Source: Cupriavidus oxalaticus
GTDB taxonomy: Bacteria > Pseudomonadota > Gammaproteobacteria > Burkholderiales > Burkholderiaceae
Assembly: GCF_016894385.1 (NCBI RefSeq)
Contig: NZ_CP069812.1
Location: 3,729,001-3,793,000, forward strand
DNA: 64,000 bases
Reading direction: 5' to 3'
Each line of letters opens with the position of its first letter. Position 1 is the first letter of the stretch. The position numbers and the translations under genes were made by a program. This document shows positions 26,532 through 36,503 of this stretch, piece after piece. A model generated the notes under the pieces. It did no database searches, was not told the DNA's origin, and saw only the letters and a program-made list of their open reading frames with translations.

Positions 26532-29011
26532 CGCTTGCCTCTCTGTGCCGTGGCTGCCGTTCTGGACTGCGGGTGCCAGCGCCGCAGCAGCAAGGCGTTG
26601 CCGACCACGCTGACGCTGGAGAAGGCCATCGCCGCGCCCGCCACCACCGGGTTCAGCAGCCCCGCCGCCGCCAGCGGGATGCCGACCACGTTGTAGAAGA
26701 ATGCCCAGAACAGGTTCTGCCGGATCTTGCGCACGGTGCGGTGCGAGACCGCCAGCGCATCGGCCACCAGCGCCGGGTCGCCGCGCATCAGCGTGATGCC
26801 GGCGGCGTGCATGGCCACGTCGGTGCCGGTCGACATGGCGATGCCGACATCGGCCGCCGCCAGCGCCGGCGCATCGTTGATGCCGTCGCCCACCATCGCC
26901 ACGACCGCACCGCCCTGGCCCAGCGCCTGCACGCGCGCGGCCTTGTCCTCGGGCAGCACCTCGGCCTGCACCTCGTCGAGGCCGAGCTCGCGCGCCACCC
27001 GCGCCGCCGCGCCGGCGTTGTCGCCGGTCAGCATCACGGTGCGCACGCCCGCCGCGCGCAGCCGGGCGATCGCCTCGGGCGCGCCCGGCTTGATCGCATC
27101 GCCAAACGCAACCAACCCGACGACGCGCGGCGGCGTGGTCTCGACCAGCCACGACACGGTGCGCCCTTCGTCGCGCAGACGCTGCGCCACCGGTGCCAGC
27201 GTACCCGCTTCAGCAGCGAGCGACTCGCGCAGGCGTTCGCTGCCGAGCTGCAGCGCCTGGCCGTCGACCACGCCGGCGATGCCGCGGCCCGGCAGCGCCT
27301 GGACGTGCTCGGCCCTGGGCACGGCGATGCCGCGCGCCTGCGCCGCGGCCAGCACCGCGCGCGCCAGCGGGTGCTCGCTGCCGGCCTGCAGCGCGGCCAG
27401 ACGCGCCAGCAGCGTGCCGCCGTCGGCGTCGGAAGCATCGGCAGCATGCAGCGCCACCACCTCGGGCTTGCCGACCGTCAGCGTGCCGGTCTTGTCGAAC
27501 GCCACCACGCTGACGCGATGCGCCACTTCCAGCGCCTCGGCGTCCTTGATCAGGATGCCGGCACGCGCCCCCGCGCCGGTGCCCGCCATGATCGCGGTGG
27601 GCGTGGCCAGCCCCAGCGCGCACGGGCAGGCGATCACCAGCACCGCCACCGCATTGAGCAGCGCCGCTTCCCAGTTTCCGCCCAGCAGGCCCCAGCCCAG
27701 CACCGTCGCCAGCGCGATCACCAGCACCACCGGCACGAACACCGCGCTGACCTGGTCCACCATGCGCTGGATCGGCGCCTTGGCCGCCTGCGCATGCTCG
27801 ACCATGCGGATGATGCGCGCCAGCACGGTCTCGGCGCCAACGGCAACGGTGCGCGCCACCAGCAGCCCTTCGAAGTTGATCGCGCCGCCGGTCAGCCGGT
27901 CGCCCGGCTTCTTGGGCACCGGCACGCTCTCGCCGGTCAGCATCGATTCGTCCGCATGGCTGCTGCCTTCGATCACCTCGGCATCGACCGGGATGCGCTC
28001 TCCCGGGCGCACCACCACCTCGTCGCCGACGCGCACCGAAGCCAGCGGCACGCTGGCTTCCTGGCCGCCGCGGCGCACGCGCGCGGTATCGGGGCGCAAT
28101 GCCGCCAGCGCGCGGATGGCCTCGGCGGTCTGGCGCTTGGCGCGCGTCTCCAGCCACTTGCCGAGCCGCACCAGCGTGATCACCACCGCCGCGCTTTCGA
28201 AGTACAGGTGCGGCATGGCATCGGCAGGCGTGCGCCACATCAGCCACAGCGACAGACCGTACGCCGCGGTCGTGCCCAGCGCCACCAGCAGGTCCATATT
28301 GCCGGCGCCCGCACGTACCGCCTTCCAGCCAGCCTTGTAGAAGCGCCAGCCGAACACGAACTGCACCGGCGTCGCCAGCAGCCACTGCACCCAGGCCGGC
28401 AGCATCCAGTGCACGCCGAACCATGCCAGCACCATCGGCGCGACCAGCGGCAGCGACAGCGCGGCCGCGATCGCCACCGGCCAGGGGCCGTCCCAGAACG
28501 CAGGCGTGCGTGTGGCTTGCGCCGGTGCCGCTGCGCCACCACCAGCCGCCGGCGTGGCGCCATAGCCCGCGCGTGCCACGGCGGCAGCCAGCGCGGCATC
28601 ATCGGCGGTGCCGCGCAGCACCGTGACCGTGGCGCGTTCGGTGGCCAGGTTGACCTGCGCCTGCACCACACCCGGCACCGCGCGCAGCGCCTTTTCCACG
28701 CGCGCCACGCACGACGCGCAGGTCATGTCGGTGACTTGCAGTTCGACGCTGTCCTGCGGCACCGCATAGCCGGCATCGGCCACGGCGCGCGCGGCGGCCG
28801 GCAGCACGGCAGCGGAGTCGGCATGCAGGGTGGCGGCCTCGGTGGCAAGGTTGACGGCCACGTCGTGTACGCCCGGCACACGCGCCAGCGCGTTCTCCAC
28901 GCGGCGCACGCACGAGGCACAGGTCATGCCCTCGACCGGCAGGCGCCATTCGGGCGTGTCATCCAAGGGCTTGGCGGGTTGCGGGGCGAGCACAGCGCTG
29001 GAACTTGTCAT
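26528..29011 (-). CDS. copA: Copper-exporting P1B-type ATPase CopA
   Basis: CopA exports Cu(I) across the inner membrane. The 827-residue protein has two N-terminal heavy-metal-binding domains, each with CASC (first at residues 31-34, second near residue 100), a transmembrane section with the transport motif [11 protein letters not shown], the phosphorylation motif DKTGTLT, and the hinge [16 protein letters not shown]. All catalytic motifs are present. The promoter upstream is a MerR-type site, the gene overlaps cueR at its 3' end, and copZ is divergent, giving a complete copper-efflux module. Confidence 0.96.
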   Translation of the reverse strand: MTSSSAVLAPQPAKPLDDTPEWRLPVEGMTCASCVRRVENALARVPGVHDVAVNLATEAATLHADSAAVLPAAARAVADAGYAVPQDSVELQVTDMTCASCVARVEKALRAVPGVVQAQVNLATERATVTVLRGTADDAALAAAVARAGYGATPAAGGGAAAPAQATRTPAFWDGPWPVAIAAALSLPLVAPMVLAWFGVHWMLPAWVQWLLATPVQFVFGWRFYKAGWKAVRAGAGNMDLLVALGTTAAYGLSLWLMWRTPADAMPHLYFESAAVVITLVRLGKWLETRAKRQTAEAIRALAALRPDTARVRRGGQEASVPLASVRVGDEVVVRPGERIPVDAEVIEGSSHADESMLTGESVPVPKKPGDRLTGGAINFEGLLVARTVAVGAETVLARIIRMVEHAQAAKAPIQRMVDQVSAVFVPVVLVIALATVLGWGLLGGNWEAALLNAVAVLVIACPCALGLATPTAIMAGTGAGARAGILIKDAEALEVAHRVSVVAFDKTGTLTVGKPEVVALHAADASDADGGTLLARLAALQAGSEHPLARAVLAAAQARGIAVPRAEHVQALPGRGIAGVVDGQALQLGSERLRESLAAEAGTLAPVAQRLRDEGRTVSWLVETTPPRVVGLVAFGDAIKPGAPEAIARLRAAGVRTVMLTGDNAGAAARVARELGLDEVQAEVLPEDKAARVQALGQGGAVVAMVGDGINDAPALAAADVGIAMSTGTDVAMHAAGITLMRGDPALVADALAVSHRTVRKIRQNLFWAFFYNVVGIPLAAAGLLNPVVAGAAMAFSSVSVVGNALLLRRWHPQSRTAATAQRGKR

Positions 29012-29043
29012 GGTCCTGGATCATCCACAGTGTCGATATCAGC

Positions 29044-29074
29044 ATCATGGACCTTACCATCATGGGAAGGTCAA
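29044..29074 (-). promoter_or_regulatory. CueR-type promoter of copA
   Basis: On the minus strand TTGACC (29074-29069) and CATGAT (29049-29044) are separated by exactly 19 bp, the long spacer typical of MerR-family promoters. The spacer holds an imperfect inverted repeat, ACCTTCCC and GGTAAGGT, that matches known CueR boxes in form. It lies 33 bp upstream of the copA start codon. Confidence 0.85.
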
Positions 29075-29114
29075 GGGCGGAGCCGCATGTCTTCTGCGCC
29101 ACTTCAAAATCCCC

Positions 29115-29147
29115 TTGCGCTTCCCACCATGGCAAGGTTCACACTAT
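29115..29147 (+). promoter_or_regulatory. CueR-type promoter of copZ
   Basis: TTGCGC at 29115-29120 and a CACTAT-like -10 (29142-29147, or CACACT at 29140) flank the inverted repeat CTTCCCA/TGGCAAG at 29120-29136. The element repeats the design of the copA operator in the opposite direction, 50 bp upstream of copZ. The -10 is less certain than the operator. Confidence 0.65.
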
Positions 29148-29194
29148 GTCTGTCGCGGCCGTGCCGCCATTCAACCCTTCAGGAGGTTTCCAGC

Positions 29195-29395
29195 ATGATC
29201 CAGTTCCAGGTCGAAGGCATGTCCTGCAACCATTGCGTCGGCGCCATCACGCGTGCCGTGCAGGCGGTTGACCCGGCTGCCAAGGTCAGCGCCGACGTAC
29301 CGACCCAGGCCGTGCGCGTGGACAGCGGCGCCGACACGCAGGCATTGCGGCACGCGATCGAAGACGCTGGCTATCCGGTCAAGTCGGTGTCGTAG
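29195..29395 (+). CDS. copZ: Copper chaperone CopZ (heavy-metal-associated domain protein)
   Basis: A 66-residue single HMA-domain protein that carries Cu(I) in the cytoplasm, delivering it to CopA or CueR. The motif GMSCNHC provides the two copper-ligating cysteines (CNHC). The length and the ending DAGYPVKSV are standard for the family. AGGAGG lies 8 nt before the ATG. It is divergent from copA with its own CueR-like promoter and is followed by a terminator. Confidence 0.94.
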   Translation: MIQFQVEGMSCNHCVGAITRAVQAVDPAAKVSADVPTQAVRVDSGADTQALRHAIEDAGYPVKSVS

Positions 29396-29410
29396 GCGGC
29401 AGGCTTGCAG

Positions 29411-29442
29411 CAAAAAGGGACGCCCCCGGGCGTCCCTTTTTT
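29411..29442. terminator. Bidirectional terminator between copZ and ompW
   Basis: GGGACGCCC (29417-29425) pairs with GGGCGTCCC (29428-29436). It is followed by six T residues on the plus side and by five T residues on the minus side. It lies between two convergent genes and can serve both. Confidence 0.9.
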
Positions 29443-29463
29443 ATATTGGCCGTGGCGCTGCGC

Positions 29464-30192
29464 TCAGAAGCGGTAGCCCACGCTCAGGAATGTCACCACC
29501 GGGTCGATCTTGATCTTGGTATGCGAAACAATCGTCACCGGCCCGGCCTGCGTGGTCAGCGTGGCGGTGGTCGACAGCGGCAGGTACGACACCGACAGGC
29601 CGACGAACCAGTTGTCGTTGATCGCATAGTTGGCGCCGACATTGAACACCGGGTTCCACGACGGCTTGGCGCTGGCGGTCATCGTGGCGCCGGGGATGCC
29701 GAACGCGCCATCGACGAATTGCTGGTTGGTGATGGTTTCGTTGGTAAACCAGGTGTAGTTGACGCCGATGCCGACATACGGGCGGAATTTGGTCCTGGCG
29801 TCGAAGAAGTGGTACTTGACCAGCAGCGCCGGGCTCCACTGCTTGACCGAGCCGAGCTTGCCGTACTTGGCATACTCGCCGGTGCCCGTGACGTCATGCT
29901 TGGGCGGAATGCCCGCGACCAGCTCGCCCGAGATGTTGTCCGTGAAGAAGTGCGTGAACGCCAGGCCGAGGGTGTCGGCGGTCTCGATATCGGCGCCGGT
30001 GTTGGCGCGGGTCATATTGACCGGCCGGCCATTGATGCTGTCGACGGTCATCGGGTCGGCGGAGCTGTTCGGCATCACGCGGAACCAGCCCAGGCTGACG
30101 ATATTGCTGCCGGCCGACTGTGCTTGTGCGGCTCCCGCCAACGCCATGACAGCGCCGGCCGCCAGCATCTTCTTCTTGTAGGTCGATTTCAT
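29464..30192 (-). CDS. ompW: OmpW family outer membrane protein
   Basis: OmpW forms a small eight-stranded beta-barrel for hydrophobic molecules in the outer membrane. The protein from the ATG at 30192 has 242 residues with a signal peptide (MKSTYKKKMLAAGAVMALAG, cleavage after AQA). Family features are ADTLGLAFTHFFTDNISGEL, the KFRPYVGIGVNYTWF strand and the C-terminal phenylalanine in SVGYRF needed for barrel insertion. GAGGAC precedes the start. It is convergent with copZ but nothing else links it to copper. Confidence 0.92.
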   Translation of the reverse strand: MKSTYKKKMLAAGAVMALAGAAQAQSAGSNIVSLGWFRVMPNSSADPMTVDSINGRPVNMTRANTGADIETADTLGLAFTHFFTDNISGELVAGIPPKHDVTGTGEYAKYGKLGSVKQWSPALLVKYHFFDARTKFRPYVGIGVNYTWFTNETITNQQFVDGAFGIPGATMTASAKPSWNPVFNVGANYAINDNWFVGLSVSYLPLSTTATLTTQAGPVTIVSHTKIKIDPVVTFLSVGYRF

Positions 30193-30468
30193 AGTCCTCT
30201 TACTCCTCATTCATTTACTGCCGCATGCATTATCCGGCGTGTGGGAGCAGGACTGTTTCACCGACGATACAGATTCGTAGAGGCCCCTTCCTAAAGCAAG
30301 GGTTAACCACTAAGAAACCCGGGCAGGAAGCGTGTCCAGGCCGGGTAAACGCTGCGTCGGCGCAACGCTTTATGCCGCGCGCCGGAAAAAACCCTGAATG
30401 ATACGGGGGTTTAGAGGCAAGCCGCGCAACAGCGGCCGCCTGCCCCCTCCCGCGCGGCGGACCCGCGC

Positions 30469-32445
30469 TCAGGGTGTGACAATGGCGAAGCTCGGCTCGA
30501 ACTTGTCCATCAGCGCCATCCATGCAGCGAGCGCCTGCGGATCGCCATCGACTTTGGCGCGGCCGGCCTGGGTCTCCGCCTGCAGCGTGGTCTGCCCCGA
30601 GAGCACGCCGGTCAGCACCGCGCGCGGCATCGTCAGCGTGGCCTGCGGTGCGGCATGCCGTGCGCCTGCCTTGTAGCGGAACACGCCGTTCTCCACCGTC
30701 AGCGCGTAGCGCTTGCCGGTGTCGGGCTGGACCCAGTTGATCGCCACGGTCTTGCCCGCGGCGCGGTCTCCGTTCAGGCTGATCGCCAGGTAGTCCAGGA
30801 ACATGGTGTCGGTCATCGCCCGCAGCACGTCGGGGCTGCCGGTGCGGCGCGTAGACTTTGGCGCGCCGTCGCGCAGCTCGGCCGCGCCGGTGAGGTAGGC
30901 ATTGCGCCAGGTCGAAGACTCGGCCTGGTAGCCGAGCTGCTCCAGCGCGTCGGCCTGCAGCTGGCGGGCGGCCTGGTTGTCCGGGTCGGCAAAGACCACG
31001 TGCTTGAGCACCTCGGCCACCCAGCGGTACTCGCCGCGCGCATACGACGCGCGCGCCTGCTCCAGCACGCGCGCCGCGCCGCCCATGTACTCGACGTAGT
31101 GCTTGCCGGCATCCTCGGGCGGCAGCGGGTTCAGGTTGGCGGGATTGGCGTCGTACCAGCCGAGGTAGCGCTGGTAGACCGCCTTGGCGTTGTGGCTGAC
31201 GGTGCCGTAGTAGTCGCGCAGGTGCCATTCGGAGGCCAGCGACGGCGGCAGCTTCACGCGCTCGGCGATCTCGGCCGGCACGTAGCCCAGGTTGGCCAGC
31301 CGCAGCGACTGGTCGTGGATGTACTTGTAGCCATCGCGCTGCTTGCCCAGGTAGGTGACGATGTTGTCGCGGCCCCAGGTCGGCCAGTGGTGCTGCGCAA
31401 ACAGCACCTCGGTGCGGCCGCCGAAGCGGTCGATGGTCTCGTCCAGCGCACGCCACCACTGGTTGGCGTCGCGCACCTGCGCGCCGCGGATGGTGTAAAG
31501 GTTATGCAGGTTGTGGGTGGCATCCTCCGCCGCGCACAGCGCCTTCCACTGCGGCAGGTACATCAGCATCTCCGCCGGGGCCTCGGTGCCGGGCGCCATC
31601 AGGAATTCGATCTGCACGCCGTCGATGGTTCGGGTCTCGCCGGTCCTGGCGATCAGGTCGGTCGGCGGCACCAGCGTCAGCGTGCCCTGCGCGACCGCCT
31701 TGCCCAGCCCGGCATCGACCTGGCCGGTGGCCGAACGCTGCAGGTTGGTGCCATACATGTACTGGGCGCGGCGGCTCATCGCGTTGCCGGCAAAGACGTT
31801 CTCGCTGACAGCCTCTTCCATGAAGCCTTCGGGCGCCAGCACCTTGACCTTCCCCGCCTTGACGTCGTCTTCGCTGATCACGCCCTTGGCGCCGCCGAAG
31901 TGATCGGCATGGCTGTGCGTATAGATCACCGCCACCACCGGCTTCCTGGGGCGGTGCTTGTAGTACAGCTCCAGGCCGGTGCGGGCGGTCTCGGTGGCGG
32001 TCAGCGGGTCGATGATGATCAGGCCACTGTCGCCTTCGATGATCGTCATGTTGGAGATGTCGAAGCCGCGGATCTGGTAGATGCGGTCGGTCACCTGGAA
32101 CAGGCCGTGGTTCATGTTCAGCCGGGCCTGCCGCCACAGGCTGGGATTGACCGTCGCGGGTGCGACGTCCTTGTCGATGAAGCGATATGAATCCAGCGAC
32201 CACACCACCCTGCCCTGCGCATCGCGGATCTCGCCGCTGTCGATGGTGCCGATGAAGCCGCGGCGTGCGTCCTCGAAATCACGCTGATTCTGGAACGGCA
32301 ACTGCTGCAGCACGGCGGCCTGGGCGCGGGCCGTGGCGTCGCTGGCCGGCTTGGCCGGTGTAGAGGCGGCCTTGGCGGATCCGGAAGAGCCGGCGAAAAC
32401 AAATGCTGCGGCAACGGCCGCGGCAGTGGCGGTCAGGTACGACAT
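30469..32445 (-). CDS. Alkyl sulfatase (SdsA1-like, metallo-beta-lactamase fold)
   Basis: This 658-residue protein hydrolyses alkyl sulfates such as SDS in characterised relatives. It has a signal peptide ending near SAKAAS, then the metallo-beta-lactamase zinc site THSHADHFGG, the second metal region (ATHNLHNL) and the later FAQHHWPTWG. The C-terminal third contains the dimerisation region and a sterol-carrier-like domain (VAINWVQPDTGKRYAL). Start at 32445 follows GGAGACCC. A divergent TetR gene with an operator between them makes it a likely inducible system. The sulfate ester actually used is unknown. Confidence 0.92.
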   Translation of the reverse strand: MSYLTATAAAVAAAFVFAGSSGSAKAASTPAKPASDATARAQAAVLQQLPFQNQRDFEDARRGFIGTIDSGEIRDAQGRVVWSLDSYRFIDKDVAPATVNPSLWRQARLNMNHGLFQVTDRIYQIRGFDISNMTIIEGDSGLIIIDPLTATETARTGLELYYKHRPRKPVVAVIYTHSHADHFGGAKGVISEDDVKAGKVKVLAPEGFMEEAVSENVFAGNAMSRRAQYMYGTNLQRSATGQVDAGLGKAVAQGTLTLVPPTDLIARTGETRTIDGVQIEFLMAPGTEAPAEMLMYLPQWKALCAAEDATHNLHNLYTIRGAQVRDANQWWRALDETIDRFGGRTEVLFAQHHWPTWGRDNIVTYLGKQRDGYKYIHDQSLRLANLGYVPAEIAERVKLPPSLASEWHLRDYYGTVSHNAKAVYQRYLGWYDANPANLNPLPPEDAGKHYVEYMGGAARVLEQARASYARGEYRWVAEVLKHVVFADPDNQAARQLQADALEQLGYQAESSTWRNAYLTGAAELRDGAPKSTRRTGSPDVLRAMTDTMFLDYLAISLNGDRAAGKTVAINWVQPDTGKRYALTVENGVFRYKAGARHAAPQATLTMPRAVLTGVLSGQTTLQAETQAGRAKVDGDPQALAAWMALMDKFEPSFAIVTP

Positions 32446-32487
32446 GCGGGTCTCCTTTACGCGCTGCCAACATGGTCGCGCGATACT

Positions 32488-32511
32488 ATTGTGCTGAACG
32501 TTCAGTACAAT
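32488..32511. promoter_or_regulatory. Palindromic TetR-type operator
   Basis: A 24-bp inverted repeat centred at 32499/32500 with core CTGAACGTTCAG and arms ATTGT/ACAAT, mismatching at one symmetric pair. It lies in the gap between the alkyl sulfatase and the TetR-family gene, 43 bp before the sulfatase start codon. The shape fits a TetR dimer site that could repress both genes. Confidence 0.8.
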
Positions 32512-32590
32512 CATGGAGTGTGCTGGCAGAGCTTCTCTACTGTCAAATCTCCGCCCGCCTGAAAATTCTGAAAATCTGCCCCCGCCCCGT

Positions 32591-33220
32591 ATGCCGTCTT
32601 CAATGCCCCCGTCCACCAAAGTCCCGCCGGCAGCGCTCAAGAACCGCCGCGGCCTCGAAACCCGCGACCGGATTCTCGCCGTCGCGCGTGAGCTGATCAG
32701 CGCACATGGCTACTCCGAGGTGACGCTCGACCAGGTTTCCGCCCGGGCCGGGGTGGCCAAAAGCAGCCTGCTCTGGCACTTCGGGAGCAAGGAAATGCTG
32801 CTGGCGCAAGCCGCGACCAGCCTGTTCGAAGACTTCGGCCATGACCTTGGGGGTGTCGCCCGGCATGCCGGCAAGACGCCGCCGCAGCGGCTGGAAAACC
32901 TGTTCGACGAACTCGCCGACTATTTCACGGCCAATCCGGAGGCCAAGGGCGTGGTGCTTGGCCTGCTGTTCTCCGGCGGCGTACCGGCCAGCGTGCGCGA
33001 GCAGATCCGGCACAGCTGGGACGCGCACGTGCGCGACCTGGCCGAGGTGCTGTCAGTGCCGGGCCAGCCGCTGCCGCCCGAGATGTCGCGCCTGATCGTC
33101 GCCACGCTGCATGGCTGCTATGTCCACTGGTACGCCAGCGACCGCAGCGAGCCGATCGCCGGCTTCCTGGCGCCGGCGCGTACCTTGTTCAGCGACTGGC
33201 TGCGCGCCCGGGCGGGCTGA
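32591..33220 (+). CDS. TetR family transcriptional regulator
   Basis: A TetR repressor of about 209 residues from the ATG at 32591; an ATG at 32513 would lengthen it by 26 residues but overlaps the region next to the operator. The helix-turn-helix is VTLDQVSARAGVAKSSLLWHF, followed by GSKEMLLAQA, the family's hallmark. The ligand domain contains VVLGLLFSGGVPASVREQI. It is divergent from the alkyl sulfatase gene and presumably represses it and itself at the 32488-32511 palindrome. Confidence 0.9.
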   Translation: MPSSMPPSTKVPPAALKNRRGLETRDRILAVARELISAHGYSEVTLDQVSARAGVAKSSLLWHFGSKEMLLAQAATSLFEDFGHDLGGVARHAGKTPPQRLENLFDELADYFTANPEAKGVVLGLLFSGGVPASVREQIRHSWDAHVRDLAEVLSVPGQPLPPEMSRLIVATLHGCYVHWYASDRSEPIAGFLAPARTLFSDWLRARAG

Positions 33221-33255
33221 GCCGGGGGGACGAGCGGCGTGCTGATCGGCGCGCG

Positions 33256-34209
33256 TCAGGCGCGGCTGGCCAGCACGCACGCCGCCAGGTCCCACAGCGC
33301 ATAGCCCACGCTCTTGAACACCAGCGGGCTGCCACTGCGCGCGCGGATGGCATCCGCCTGCAGGATCGCCGTCTCGAACGGCTGCACGGTGCCCCAGTCG
33401 ATGCCCGCCTGCAGCAGGTCACCCGCCTCTTCCTCGATGCCGAACAGCGTATCGGCCAGCAGGCGCCCATGATCCGCGGCCGCATGGCACAGCTGCGGCG
33501 GCAGCTCGCACATGTCGGGGCGGAAGGCACCGACGGCGGCGATGAAGTGGTCGTCGCGCCAGAGGCCGCTGTCCAGGTCCGGCAGCACCGGGCTGCGGCT
33601 GGACGTGACCGTGACCACCATCGACACGCGCGGCAGCACCGCGGCAACGGTGTCGGTCACTTCGGCATCGACGCCCAGCGTGCGCGCCTGAGCAGCCAGC
33701 GCCGCGGCCTTGTCGCGCGTGCGCGACTGCAGCCACACCTTGCGCGCGCCCAGCCCGGCAACAAAGGCCTCCAGGTGCGTCAGCGCCTGCACGCCGGCGC
33801 CGACGATCAGCAGTTCGCCATCGGTGCGCGCGGCGAAGCATTGCGCCGCCAGCAGCGACACCGCCGCGGTGCGCCGGCCGGTCACCGTCGGCCCGTCGAG
33901 CATGGCCAACCGCGCGCCGGTATGCGCGTCGGCCACCACCACTTCGCCGAGGATGCTGGGCAGCCCGCGCCCCGGGTTGCCGGGGTGCACGGTGATGTTC
34001 TTGGTCATCACCAGGCTGCGGTTGCGCGCCGGCATCACCAGCAACGTGCCCTCGCCGTGTTCCGCATCGCCGACCGGCAGCGCGATGCGCGGCGGCGCCA
34101 TGGCCGTGCCGTCGCGCAGCTCGGCCAGCATATCGGCGATGGCGCGCGCCAGTTCGGGATACGGCAGGCGGGCCGCCGTGCTGGCGGCATCGAGGGGAAG
34201 CAGGGACAT
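33256..34209 (-). CDS. Ornithine cyclodeaminase / mu-crystallin family protein
   Basis: A 317-residue NAD(P)-dependent enzyme. The Rossmann motif is VGAGVQALTHLEAF (around residue 130), and the N-terminal dimer part has MVMPARN-type and TKNITVHPGNPGRGLPS segments. In relatives this family includes ornithine cyclodeaminase, delta1-pyrroline-2-carboxylate reductase and alanine dehydrogenase; the overall sequence looks closer to the pyrroline/piperideine-2-carboxylate reductases of proteobacteria, but this is an inference. It starts at 34209 with weak ribosome signals and is convergent with the TetR gene. Confidence 0.85.
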   Translation of the reverse strand: MSLLPLDAASTAARLPYPELARAIADMLAELRDGTAMAPPRIALPVGDAEHGEGTLLVMPARNRSLVMTKNITVHPGNPGRGLPSILGEVVVADAHTGARLAMLDGPTVTGRRTAAVSLLAAQCFAARTDGELLIVGAGVQALTHLEAFVAGLGARKVWLQSRTRDKAAALAAQARTLGVDAEVTDTVAAVLPRVSMVVTVTSSRSPVLPDLDSGLWRDDHFIAAVGAFRPDMCELPPQLCHAAADHGRLLADTLFGIEEEAGDLLQAGIDWGTVQPFETAILQADAIRARSGSPLVFKSVGYALWDLAACVLASRA

Positions 34210-34268
34210 GCGGGCGCTCCGGCTGGATGGTGAAACAGCGATTATGCGCGACGGCCCGCGCAGCGATA

Positions 34269-36503
34269 TCAGCGCCTGGCAGGCGCGGATGGCGCCCGCA
34301 CCGAGGCGCCGCGCACCTCGATGCCGATCCGGTCCACCACCTTGCCCGCCGCATCGAGCAGTTCCACCTGATGGCGGCCCGGCCACGGCAGCCACGCCAC
34401 CTCGGCGCCGCGGCCGAGCGGCTTGCCGTCCATGCGCCAGCTGACCGCGCGCGCGGACTGGCCGGCGATGCCTTCCGCCTGGAACCAGACACGCTGCGAC
34501 ACCGGCGGCATGTCGGGGTCGAGCGCGAACACGGTGCCGTTGGCCGGGTTGGCGATCGCCGGCGCGGTGCTGGCCGCTGCCGCAAGCTTGCCGACGCTGA
34601 CGCGCGCGATGGCCGTCCCGGCGAGAAACACCTCCTCCCGCGCGGGCTCGAGGCCATCGTCGAATTGCAGCGCCGCGCGCTGCACGCCCGCGGGCATCTC
34701 CGGCGCGCGGCTGCCTTGCTCGCGATGCAGCGCTTCCATGACTTCATGCCATACCGGCGCCGCGCCGGACACCCCGGAAACATCGCGCATGGCCGCGCCG
34801 CTGGCGTTGCCGACCCACACGCCCACGGTATAGCGCTGCGACCAGCCGATGCACCAGTTGTCGCGCATGTCCTTGCTGGTGCCGGTCTTGACCGCGGTCC
34901 AGAAGCGCGTGGTCAGCGGGCTGTCGAGGCCGAAGGTGCGCGCGCGCGCGTGGCGGTCGGCAAGGATATCGCCGATCACGTAGCTCGCGGCCGGCTGCAT
35001 GACCGCGACGGGCGCAGCAACCGGTGCGCCTTCGCGCAGCCGCGGCGGCGCATGGCGCCCGCCGCTGGCGAGCGCGCGGTAGGCATTGGTCAGCGCCAGC
35101 AGCGACACGTCGGCGCTGCCCAGCGCCAGGCTGTAGCCGTAGTAGTCGCCCGCCTCGGCCAGCGGCAGGCCCAGCGCCACCAGCCGCTTGTGGAAGCGGT
35201 GCGGCGTCACCATCACCAGCGTGCGCACCGCCGGCACGTTCAGCGATGCCGCCAGCGCCGCCCGCGTGCTGACCCAGCCGGCGTAGCGGTGGTCGTAGTT
35301 CTGCGGCACATACAGTCCGCCGCCCACCGGCAGGTTCACCGGCCGGTCGTCGAGCAGCGACGCCGCGGTCAGGCGCCGTTCCTCCAGCGCCTGCGCGTAC
35401 AGGAAGGGCTTGAGCGTCGAGCCGGCCTGCCGCAGCGCGGCGGCGTGGTCGACCTGCGCGGCCGACGACAGCGCGCCGGACGATCCCACATAGGCCAGCA
35501 CGTCGCCGCTGGCGTTGTCGATCACCACCACCGCGCCATCCTCGACATGGCGCCCGGCCAGCTCGCGCAGGTGCCGGTCGAGGCTTGCCACCGCCGCGCG
35601 CTGCAGGCGTGCGTCGAGCGTGGATGTGATGCGCGCTGGCATGGGCGCGCCCGGCGCCAGCTGCGCGCGCGTGTCGCTGACCAATCGGCGTGCGAGGTGC
35701 GGTGCGAGTTGCTGCGTCATCGCAGGCGCCAACGCCGTGGCATTACGCTGCGCCACCGGCCCGGTACGCAGCAGCGCCAGTTGCGCGAAGCCTTCCAGCC
35801 CTTCGCATTGGCGCGGCAGCCGCATTTCGCGCAGGATGCCGCAGGCCCGGCGCGCCACCTGTGCGGCCGGCGCGTTGGGCGCGCGCACCAGCGCCACCGC
35901 CAGCGCCGATTCGCGCGCATCGAGCCCTTCCGGGTATTTGCCGAACAACACCTGCGACAGCGCCGACAGCCCGACCAGTTCGCCGCGGAACGGCACCAGG
36001 TTCAGGTACGCCTCGAGGATCTGGTCCTTGCTCCAGCTGCGCTCCAGCAGCGCCGCGCCCGCGGCCTGGCCGACCTTCTGCGTGAAGCTGCGTCCCTGCG
36101 CCGCCGCGCCGGGCCGGCGCAGGTCGTCGTCCAGCAGGCCGGCCAGCTGCATGGTCAGCGTCGAGGCGCCGCGCGTGCGCGTGTTCCACAGGTTGGCCCC
36201 CGCCGCCGCGGCCACGCCCTGCCAGTCGACGCCGCTATGCGCATAGAAGCGCCGGTCTTCCGACAGCACGATGGCCGTGCGCAATGCCGGTGAAGTCTGC
36301 GCCAGCGTGACCCAGTCGCCGCGGCGTGCGCGGAAGTCGTCGCGTACCCGCCCGACCACATCGCCGTGGCGGTCCAGCACCACTACGTCAGCACTGCGCC
36401 ATTCGTCGCGCACCTGCGTGAAGGCCGGCAACGCGGCGGCGTGCGCACTCCACAGCAGCGGCCACAGCGCCAGGATGGCAAGACGCCTGCCGCGCGCCTT
36501 CAT
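34269..36503 (-). CDS. pbpC: Penicillin-binding protein 1C (bifunctional glycosyltransferase/transpeptidase)
   Basis: PBP1C is a class A-like peptidoglycan enzyme anchored in the inner membrane. The 744-residue protein has an N-terminal hydrophobic anchor, the glycosyltransferase motif SEDRRFYAHSGVDWQG, the transpeptidase motifs STLK, SLN and KTGTS, and a C-terminal BiPBP_C-type domain with repeats of small beta structure. All active-site residues are visible. Its start overlaps the stop of the lysoplasmalogenase gene (ATGA), and the operon begins with an alpha-2-macroglobulin, the well-known partner of PbpC in Gram-negative bacteria. Confidence 0.95.
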   Translation of the reverse strand: MKARGRRLAILALWPLLWSAHAAALPAFTQVRDEWRSADVVVLDRHGDVVGRVRDDFRARRGDWVTLAQTSPALRTAIVLSEDRRFYAHSGVDWQGVAAAAGANLWNTRTRGASTLTMQLAGLLDDDLRRPGAAAQGRSFTQKVGQAAGAALLERSWSKDQILEAYLNLVPFRGELVGLSALSQVLFGKYPEGLDARESALAVALVRAPNAPAAQVARRACGILREMRLPRQCEGLEGFAQLALLRTGPVAQRNATALAPAMTQQLAPHLARRLVSDTRAQLAPGAPMPARITSTLDARLQRAAVASLDRHLRELAGRHVEDGAVVVIDNASGDVLAYVGSSGALSSAAQVDHAAALRQAGSTLKPFLYAQALEERRLTAASLLDDRPVNLPVGGGLYVPQNYDHRYAGWVSTRAALAASLNVPAVRTLVMVTPHRFHKRLVALGLPLAEAGDYYGYSLALGSADVSLLALTNAYRALASGGRHAPPRLREGAPVAAPVAVMQPAASYVIGDILADRHARARTFGLDSPLTTRFWTAVKTGTSKDMRDNWCIGWSQRYTVGVWVGNASGAAMRDVSGVSGAAPVWHEVMEALHREQGSRAPEMPAGVQRAALQFDDGLEPAREEVFLAGTAIARVSVGKLAAAASTAPAIANPANGTVFALDPDMPPVSQRVWFQAEGIAGQSARAVSWRMDGKPLGRGAEVAWLPWPGRHQVELLDAAGKVVDRIGIEVRGASVRAPSAPARR

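Noticed and set aside
26447..29395. Open frame of 982 codons on the plus strand
   Set aside because: Mostly antisense to copA. Only its last 66 codons are real and belong to copZ, which has its own start and ribosome site.
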